DNA from: an archaeon
Lineage (GTDB): Archaea > Thermoproteota > Bathyarchaeia > TCS64
Assembly (NCBI GenBank): GCA_020444005.1
Contig: JAHLLU010000134.1
Location: 1-5,929 of the forward strand
Length of the DNA: 5,929 nucleotides
Direction: 5' to 3'
Shown piece by piece: positions 1-4,740 of this stretch. The notes beneath the pieces were generated by a model that saw nothing but the letters and a program-made list of their open reading frames with translations, was not told the origin of the DNA and ran no database searches. Each line of letters begins with the position of its first letter. Positions within the stretch are counted from its first letter, which is position 1. Made by a program: the position numbers and the translations under genes.

Positions 1-2394
1 GTAATACCAGATCTAGAGAATACAGACAGATATGAGGGATATTTAAAAGTCTTAGAAACAGGTGAACCTGTAGAATACAAACGAGCATTACACATACCAG
101 AACGTAATCTTTGGTTTGATTTTCAAGCATTTAAAGCGGGGGATGTTCTAGGGATCATATCAAAAGATGTATCTGACCAAGTTATCTTTGAAAGAAAACT
201 AGAATCATTGCATCAATATGCCGTAGATTCTCTTGAATCTCGATCACTTGAAATACTTACATATATTACCATTGATGCACTAGAAGATATTCTTGATTTT
301 GAGTTCTGCGAAGTCAGTTTAGTGAAAGAGAAAACGGTAAAAGTATTAATGTCAAGTAGACCGGGAGACTTTGATGAGATCCCTCTCAATGGACCTGGAA
401 TAGTGGTAAGAGCAGTAAATACTGGTGAGACTCAGTATGTTCCAGATATTCGGGTAGATCCCGATTACTTAGAGGGAGGGAAGATTGACGAGTCAGGCAG
501 GGTTTTCGAGATTTTATCAGAATTAACTGTGCCTGTTAAAGTGGGTGGAGAAACTCGTTTGATACTTAATATCGAACGGAGTAAGGTTGACGCTTTCTCC
601 AAACAAGATCAGAAACTTGTTGAGATATTAGCTGCTCATACTGCGTCAGCTTATCAATTAATCAAAGAAAGAGAGTTGAGAAACGCATATACAGATAAGC
701 TTGAATCACTTAGCCGTATAACCAATTCATTACCGAAATCCAAATCAATTGATGAAATAGCTGAAAAGATTGAATCAGCTGTAAGGGACATAATAGGTTT
801 TGATTTAGGTAGCTTTGGAATTGTAAAGGGAAATGTACTTCATCATGAGTATGTTTGGGGCGTAGAATTATCTGAGAATATTATACTTCCTCTTAATGGT
901 ACGGGCGTTACGGTTCGAGCAGTCCAAACCGGTGAAACCCAATTCATAAGAGATACAAGTAATGAGTCTGAGTATTTTACACCCGAAAAAATAGGAATAA
1001 CTGGTTCAGAGATATGTGTTCCCGTTAAGATATCTGAAGAAGTTGTAGCCATAATCAACATTGAAAGTAGAGAAACGGATACATTTACCAATCAAGACAA
1101 CTCATTACTATCGATTTTAGCTGAACATGTAGGCTCAACGATGCACAATCTTCGGCTACTTGAAAATGAACGCGAGTTCATACACCATCTAGAATCGTTA
1201 AGCACAGCTGCAGCTTCACTGAATACAACAAAGACAATAGATGAAGTGGCTACCCAAACATTAGAAATAATTGATGACATAATGGAGGCACCATATTCCT
1301 CATTCCTCATAATACGAGGTAACGAACTTGTAGCATTACAAACAAGAGGGTCCCCGTTAATTGACCTACCGCTCTCATTAGAGGGTGAAGGGATTACAGC
1401 ACGAGCTGCTAGAGAGATTAAGACTATTCTGGTAGAGGATACACGACTTGATCCAAGCTATGTTAAAGGTTCTACTGAAAGTCTTAGCGAGTTAGCTGTG
1501 CCAATTATTATCGAAGGTGAAACAATAGGCATAATAAATATGGAGAGTCTAAGGCTAGGTTATTTTGACACAACCCATCAGTCATTAACTGAGACTCTCG
1601 CAGCCACCGTTGCCTCAAATATTCAGAGAATCCACAGAGAAGAAGCGACCAGAGAGGCGGAAAGAAGAGTCATTAGAGAGCAAGAGCGGGCAGAGCAAGC
1701 CGAGAAACTTGATGAGATGAAAACTAGTTTCATTCGCACGGCAACACACGAGATACGTACCCCATTAACCTCAATCAAGGGCTACACGCAGTTAGCACAG
1801 AAAAAGATAGAGGATAACATGCCTGAATTGATTAGATACTTTGAGGTTATTTTACGTAACACGGAGAGACTTGAGGCGCTTACAGCTGACCTACTTGATA
1901 TTCAGCGTATAGAATCCGGTAAAATAAAGTTGAATATTGAGTCAGTTTATATCCATGAGATAATTGAAAACGTAATTCTAGAATTGAAACCAATCCTAGA
2001 TTCACATAACCAGAATCTAATCGTAGAAGGCGAGGATGCTCTGATCAAAGCGGATAAAATACGAATGATGCAGGTAATCGTAAATCTTGCGATGAACGCT
2101 TCAAAGTTTAGCCCAGAGGGAACAGATATTAAAATAATCATAGAGAAAGATGATTCAAACTTACAAGTAAGCGTAATCGATGAAGGCGCGGGAATAAAAG
2201 AAGAGGATATACCCAAACTGTTCAAGCCATTCCCGGGCATACGTGTACAAGGCGTAAAAGATAGCACCGGTCTTGGTCTAAGCATATGCAAAGGCTTGGT
2301 AGAACTTCATGGTGGAAAGATATGGGTTGAATCTGATGGCTCCGGAAAGGGGTCAAAGTTTACATTCTCCTGTCCATGTAAAGTTGATGAGTGA
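1..2394 (+). CDS. Multi-sensor (PAS-GAF-GAF-GAF) histidine kinase, 5'-truncated by window edge
   Basis: This is the C-terminal 797 residues of a sensor kinase that autophosphorylates on histidine and passes phosphate to response regulators. The frame is open from base 1, so the gene starts off the left edge. Visible residues 1-65 look like the end of a PAS domain (a FKAGDVLGII-type strand, then KDVSDQ). Three GAF domains follow at about 79-219, 249-381 and 411-541. Each has a G-x-G-[IV]-x-x-RA core, a [TV]VP strand and a closing NIE/NME strand. A charged, probably coiled-coil helix (545-577) leads to HisKA with the phosphoacceptor H583 in THEIRTPL. HATPase_c has the N-box NLAMNASKFS (N699), G1 box DEGAG (727-731) and G2 box TGLGL (about 756-760), all intact. 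No transmembrane segment is visible, so this part is cytoplasmic. No chromophore-type cysteine motif was recognised in the GAFs, and the ligand is unknown. It is tightly linked to two receiver genes downstream, its likely partners. Confidence 0.95.
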   Translation, partial: VIPDLENTDRYEGYLKVLETGEPVEYKRALHIPERNLWFDFQAFKAGDVLGIISKDVSDQVIFERKLESLHQYAVDSLESRSLEILTYITIDALEDILDFEFCEVSLVKEKTVKVLMSSRPGDFDEIPLNGPGIVVRAVNTGETQYVPDIRVDPDYLEGGKIDESGRVFEILSELTVPVKVGGETRLILNIERSKVDAFSKQDQKLVEILAAHTASAYQLIKERELRNAYTDKLESLSRITNSLPKSKSIDEIAEKIESAVRDIIGFDLGSFGIVKGNVLHHEYVWGVELSENIILPLNGTGVTVRAVQTGETQFIRDTSNESEYFTPEKIGITGSEICVPVKISEEVVAIINIESRETDTFTNQDNSLLSILAEHVGSTMHNLRLLENEREFIHHLESLSTAAASLNTTKTIDEVATQTLEIIDDIMEAPYSSFLIIRGNELVALQTRGSPLIDLPLSLEGEGITARAAREIKTILVEDTRLDPSYVKGSTESLSELAVPIIIEGETIGIINMESLRLGYFDTTHQSLTETLAATVASNIQRIHREEATREAERRVIREQERAEQAEKLDEMKTSFIRTATHEIRTPLTSIKGYTQLAQKKIEDNMPELIRYFEVILRNTERLEALTADLLDIQRIESGKIKLNIESVYIHEIIENVILELKPILDSHNQNLIVEGEDALIKADKIRMMQVIVNLAMNASKFSPEGTDIKIIIEKDDSNLQVSVIDEGAGIKEEDIPKLFKPFPGIRVQGVKDSTGLGLSICKGLVELHGGKIWVESDGSGKGSKFTFSCPCKVDE
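2391..2394 (+). promoter_or_regulatory. Ribosome-binding core GTGA for the first receiver gene
   Basis: GTGA overlaps the stop codon of the histidine kinase gene and sits 5 bases before the ATG at 2400. It matches the GGTGA part of the archaeal anti-Shine-Dalgarno complement. This position favours the ATG at 2400 as the start. The in-frame GTG at 2391 is part of the same four bases and would add only three residues (V-R-D) before the conserved MSKILIIDD beginning. Confidence 0.45.
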
Positions 2395-2399
2395 GAGAT

Positions 2400-2765
2400 A
2401 TGAGTAAGATACTGATAATAGACGACGAGCAAGATGTACTAGATTTAGCATCAGAAATACTTGAAGAAGAAGGATATGAAACATTATCCACCCTAGATGG
2501 GGAGAAAACCTTCGATCTAGTAGCCTCGTTTGAACCAGACCTTATCTTACTTGACGTAGTATTACCGAAAACCAGTGGACTAGATATTTGCCGACAATTA
2601 AAACGAGATAAAAAAACACATGACATCAAAGTAATATTATTCACCGCTCTAGGCACCGAAGTAGACATGATGCTGGAAAAAAGAGACAAAGCAGACGACT
2701 ACCTCCTAAAACCATTCAATTATAGTGGACTCGTTGAAAAAGTGAAAAAGCAACTCAGAGGCTAA
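2400..2765 (+). CDS. Single-domain response regulator (receiver only), first copy
   Basis: This is a 121-residue CheY-like receiver that takes phosphate from a histidine kinase. The fold signature is complete: acidic pair D8-D9 after the first strand (ILIIDDE), phosphoacceptor D52 in LILLDVVLP, switch residue T82 in LFTAL, and invariant K104 in LLKPF. The protein ends right after the last helix, so there is no DNA-binding, enzymatic or other output domain. The helix before the KPF loop reads EKRDKADDY where many receivers have an AGADDY-type sequence; this is a small local divergence. I chose the ATG at 2400 because receivers usually begin this way and because GTGA sits 5 bases upstream. It lies 5 bases after the kinase stop and 3 bases before the second receiver, so co-transcription is very likely. 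Phosphorylation by the upstream kinase is inferred from position. Codons end mostly in A or C, unlike the next gene. Confidence 0.95.
   Translation: MSKILIIDDEQDVLDLASEILEEEGYETLSTLDGEKTFDLVASFEPDLILLDVVLPKTSGLDICRQLKRDKKTHDIKVILFTALGTEVDMMLEKRDKADDYLLKPFNYSGLVEKVKKQLRG
2757..2761 (+). promoter_or_regulatory. Shine-Dalgarno-like AGAGG for the TTG-started receiver
   Basis: AGAGG lies in the last codons of the first receiver gene and 7 bases before the TTG at 2769. It is a partial match to GGAGG. It matters because it supports the TTG start: the preceding gene's TAA stop is in the same frame only one codon upstream, so no other upstream start is possible. Confidence 0.4.
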
Positions 2766-2768
2766 AGC

Positions 2769-3146
2769 TTGAACAGAGTTCTAGTAGTAGACGACGAAGA
2801 AGACATACGCGATCTAGTTAAGATGGTGCTAGTTGGAAACGGGTATGAGGTGTTTACTGCTACTACAGGCGAAGAAGGGCTTGTTAAGGCTGTGAAAATA
2901 AAACCAGATTTGATTATTCTGGATGTGGTTATGCCGGGAATAAGTGGTCTAGAGGTCTGTCGTTTATTGAAGAGTAAGCCCGAGTTTGATAAGATACCTA
3001 TTCTTGTCATGAGTGTGTTAGACCGGGAAATAGATCACGAGTATGTACAAAAAGCAGGCGCAGATGATTTCCTCCACAAACCCTTCGACATAGATGAGCT
3101 ACTACTGACTCTGGATAAACTACAAAGTAAATTAAGCCAAAAATAA
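2769..3146 (+). CDS. Single-domain response regulator (receiver only), second copy, TTG start
   Basis: This is a 125-residue stand-alone receiver. The key residues sit at the same numbers as in the preceding gene: D8-D9 (VLVVDDE), phosphoacceptor D52 (LIILDVVMP), S82 in place of the switch threonine, and K104 (LHKPF). It aligns to the first copy without gaps through residue 104, so the pair are tandem paralogues, but sequence divergence shows the duplication is old. The TTG start is forced: an in-frame TAA ends the previous gene one codon earlier, and the first internal ATG (residue 19) would delete the acidic pair. No output domain follows. The helix before KPF is the standard QKAGADDF form. 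Codons in roughly the first 85 residues end mostly in G or T (CTG, GTG, GTT, AAG, TTG), in contrast to the first copy. Likely partner is the upstream kinase; CheA on the opposite strand is an alternative donor, which is inference only. Confidence 0.95.
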   Translation: MNRVLVVDDEEDIRDLVKMVLVGNGYEVFTATTGEEGLVKAVKIKPDLIILDVVMPGISGLEVCRLLKSKPEFDKIPILVMSVLDREIDHEYVQKAGADDFLHKPFDIDELLLTLDKLQSKLSQK

Positions 3147-3172
3147 GAGATTAGGAGTTTTCTAATATCTCT
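3146..3172 (+). other. Bulged inverted repeat between receiver operon and peptidase gene
   Basis: AGAGATTAG (3146-3154) can pair with the segment 3162-3172 (CTAATATCTCT), giving nine base pairs with a two-base bulge and a seven-base loop that ends in TTTT. It begins at the last base of the second receiver's TAA stop. It could end or stabilise the signalling transcript or be a regulator site. It lacks a following T run, so a classical intrinsic terminator is not supported. Confidence 0.4.
3161..3168 (+). promoter_or_regulatory. Possible TATA box for a leaderless peptidase transcript
   Basis: TCTAATAT is AT-rich and lies 22-29 bases before the ATG at 3190. That is the spacing expected of an archaeal TATA box if transcription starts at or very near the ATG. 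No convincing Shine-Dalgarno sequence precedes that ATG, which fits a leaderless message. The motif is weak and overlaps the right arm of the inverted repeat. Confidence 0.25.
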
Positions 3173-3189
3173 GATGCTTTGTTTAACAT

Positions 3190-4527
3190 ATGTTAAGCAA
3201 GGTTGAGAAGCAGGTTTTTAATTACATCGAGTCCCAGCGGGAACCCATGATCGAGTTCCTACGAGATATGGTAAGTATAGACACCCAGACACCCCCAGGA
3301 CTAAACTATGATGTATTATGCGAGCTACTCGCAGACAAATACCACAACCTCGGATACGAGACCAGCATCCATGAAGCCACCCAGAAATACCTCAAACTAT
3401 CAGGAAAAACCCACATGGGACTAGAAGGACCAAGAAGCAACCTAGTCGCACGACGCAAAGGAACAGGCAACGCGCCAACCATGCACATAAGCGCCCACCT
3501 AGACACAGCCGCCATCCAAGAAGAAGGCTGGACCCATGACCCACTCAAAGGCGAGATCACAGAAACCACACCGTACAAGAAATCCATCCACGACAAAGGA
3601 GGAGGCTACATCTGGGGAAGAGGCGTCGCAGACGACAAAGGAGAACTAGCAGCCCTCACCCTAGCCGCAGAAACCCTCAACAGCCTCGACATCAAACTAG
3701 GCGGAGACCTCATAATCACCGCAAACTGCGACGAAGAGATAGGCGGAGTAGCAGGACTAGGCTACCTCATCAAGGAAGGCATAGTAAAAGCAGACATCGG
3801 ACTCCAGATCGATGGAGGACTAGAAGGAATAGGCCTAGCAGCCATGGGTAGAACAAGGTTCCAGATAACCACCCACGGCGTCAGCTACCATGGACAAGTA
3901 CCAATTCTCGGAGTGAACGCCATCGAGAAAATGAGCAAACTAAACGTCGCCCTCACAGACTACTGGAGAAACACCCTACTCAAACGCAAAGTACCGGTCC
4001 CCGGAATCGACCTAGGAGAAGCCCTCAGGGAAAAAGGAGTCAAAGACCTCACAGCCATGCTCAACATCGGCACCATCCACGGAGGAGTCCAAGGAGCCAC
4101 AGTACCAGACCACTGCGTAGAAGAAGTACTCCGAGGCATGGTACCCGGCGAAACCTATGACCAAACCTACAACGAGTTCAAACAAGTACTTGACGGAGTC
4201 AAGGCAAAAGACCCGGCACTCGAATACAGCCTAGACGTAGTAAACTACCGTGAAGGCTACGTTGTACCAGCCACGGACCCCTATGCATTGGACTGCCAAA
4301 ACATTATAAGTGAAGCCACGGGCGTCAAACTACCATTCACAGGCACCCTCGCAAGCACAGACATGAACTACCAAGTCGTAGACGGCGACATGAAATGCGT
4401 ATCTTTCGGCGTAGGCGGATCATACCACAGAGGACACAAACAAGACGAAAACGCATCCATAGACGAAATCATCCAATGCAGCAAAGCCACAGCCCTACTA
4501 ATCATGCGAAAACTCGGCACAAACTAG
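3190..4527 (+). CDS. M20-family metallopeptidase (ArgE/DapE/carboxypeptidase-like deacylase)
   Basis: This 445-residue cytoplasmic-looking enzyme probably hydrolyses an amide or peptide bond using two metal ions, most often zinc in this family. The family residues can be placed: H103 and D105 in SAHLDT, bridging D148 in GVADDKG, catalytic E182 and ligand E183 in CDEEIGG, ligand D208 in LQIDGG, and the C-terminal H416 in the HKQDE motif. The inserted dimerisation domain (about 215-335) carries YHGQVPILGVNAIEKM, typical of M20 lids. There is no signal peptide. The length fits the family. The substrate cannot be told: acetylornithine, succinyl-diaminopimelate, N-acyl amino acids and dipeptides are all handled by relatives. 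The ATG at 3190 is the first start in frame and gives a normal N-terminal helix; it has no clear ribosome-binding site. The gene lies 43 bases after the second receiver and may have its own promoter. From about codon 30 its codons end strongly in A or C (CTA, ACC, GCC, AAC), and it is visibly more GC-rich than the kinase gene. Confidence 0.93.
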   Translation: MLSKVEKQVFNYIESQREPMIEFLRDMVSIDTQTPPGLNYDVLCELLADKYHNLGYETSIHEATQKYLKLSGKTHMGLEGPRSNLVARRKGTGNAPTMHISAHLDTAAIQEEGWTHDPLKGEITETTPYKKSIHDKGGGYIWGRGVADDKGELAALTLAAETLNSLDIKLGGDLIITANCDEEIGGVAGLGYLIKEGIVKADIGLQIDGGLEGIGLAAMGRTRFQITTHGVSYHGQVPILGVNAIEKMSKLNVALTDYWRNTLLKRKVPVPGIDLGEALREKGVKDLTAMLNIGTIHGGVQGATVPDHCVEEVLRGMVPGETYDQTYNEFKQVLDGVKAKDPALEYSLDVVNYREGYVVPATDPYALDCQNIISEATGVKLPFTGTLASTDMNYQVVDGDMKCVSFGVGGSYHRGHKQDENASIDEIIQCSKATALLIMRKLGTN

Positions 4528-4540
4528 GGGGGAGGGGGGG
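4527..4540 (+). repeat. G tract fused to the peptidase stop codon
   Basis: The last base of the TAG stop opens a run of six G, one A and seven G, directly followed by TACCCC. Thirteen of 14 bases are G, in a + strand stretch that is otherwise G-poor from here on. Such tracts can slip during replication, fold into two-layer G-quadruplexes or pair with nearby C runs. A function is not established. Confidence 0.85.
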
Positions 4541-4572
4541 TACCCCAAAACCAATCGAAAAAGCCCCCTTTT
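4533..4572 (+). terminator. Possible hairpin terminator for the peptidase gene
   Basis: AGGGGG (4533-4538) can pair with CCCCCT (4564-4569), and the stem is followed by further T residues (TTTT at 4569-4572), which resembles an intrinsic terminator. The loop is long (about 25 bases), and the G tract could instead pair with CCCC at 4543-4546. In archaea a T-rich stretch alone often ends transcription, so the stem may not be needed. The complementary strand has a T5 run (4558-4562), so it could also act on the cheA transcript. Confidence 0.35.
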
Positions 4573-4697
4573 CATATATTACGCCCCAGATCAGCCCAGT
4601 TTCATGTTTGATCCATGTAAAAAACCGTCACCTTAACGATTTTTCGTATACACTTTTGTCAACAAAAAATAACATTTATTCACAACAATTCACACAG

Positions 4698-4703
4698 AAA
4701 AAA
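4698..4703 (-). terminator. Oligo-T terminator candidate downstream of cheA
   Basis: Read on the - strand, a run of six T (complement of AAAAAA at 4698-4703) occurs about 35 bases after the cheA stop, and a second T6 run (complement of 4664-4669) follows about 30 bases later. Archaeal RNA polymerase commonly terminates at such T runs without a hairpin. The stretch AAAAAATTTTT is nearly symmetrical, so it could also slow polymerase arriving from the peptidase side. Confidence 0.45.
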
Positions 4704-4720
4704 TTTTTCCCCAAAGTACC

Positions 4721-4740
4721 CACCAGTAGACACCAGTTAG
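4721..4740. repeat. Two-unit 10-bp tandem repeat at the cheA stop codon
   Basis: CACCAGTAGA is followed at once by CACCAGTTAG: eight of ten bases match, with CACCAGT exact in both. The second unit contains the cheA stop (TTA on the + strand). The spacing of 10 bp is close to one helical turn, but with only two units chance is a fair explanation. Confidence 0.5.

Noticed and set aside
208..210. TTG at 208 as the start of the histidine kinase
   Set aside because: The frame is open without a stop back to base 1, and the upstream residues look like the end of a PAS domain, so the gene begins outside the window.
1974..1985. 12-bp perfect palindrome AATTCTAGAATT
   Set aside because: It lies inside the kinase coding region within conserved protein sequence, is AT-rich and occurs once; chance is enough.
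2391..2393. GTG at 2391 as start of the first receiver (four-base overlap with the kinase stop)
   Set aside because: Possible, but the ATG at 2400 gives the normal receiver N-terminus and places GTGA at ribosome-binding distance.
843..3596. Several - strand open frames of 72-114 codons over the kinase, receiver and peptidase genes
   Set aside because: They lie wholly or almost wholly antisense to well-supported genes, are rich in Ser, Ile and Arg in the way of shadow frames, and show no recognisable domain.
4654..4667. Inverted repeat TTTTGT-CA-ACAAAA in the intergenic region
   Set aside because: The two-base spacer is too short for an RNA hairpin and the arms are low-complexity T and A runs; no regulator site can be argued.
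4528..4736. Small RNA, tRNA or small protein gene in the convergent intergenic region
   Set aside because: No cloverleaf, no GC-rich folded core and no credible short frame with a ribosome-binding site were seen; only the terminator-like tracts and the short repeat.
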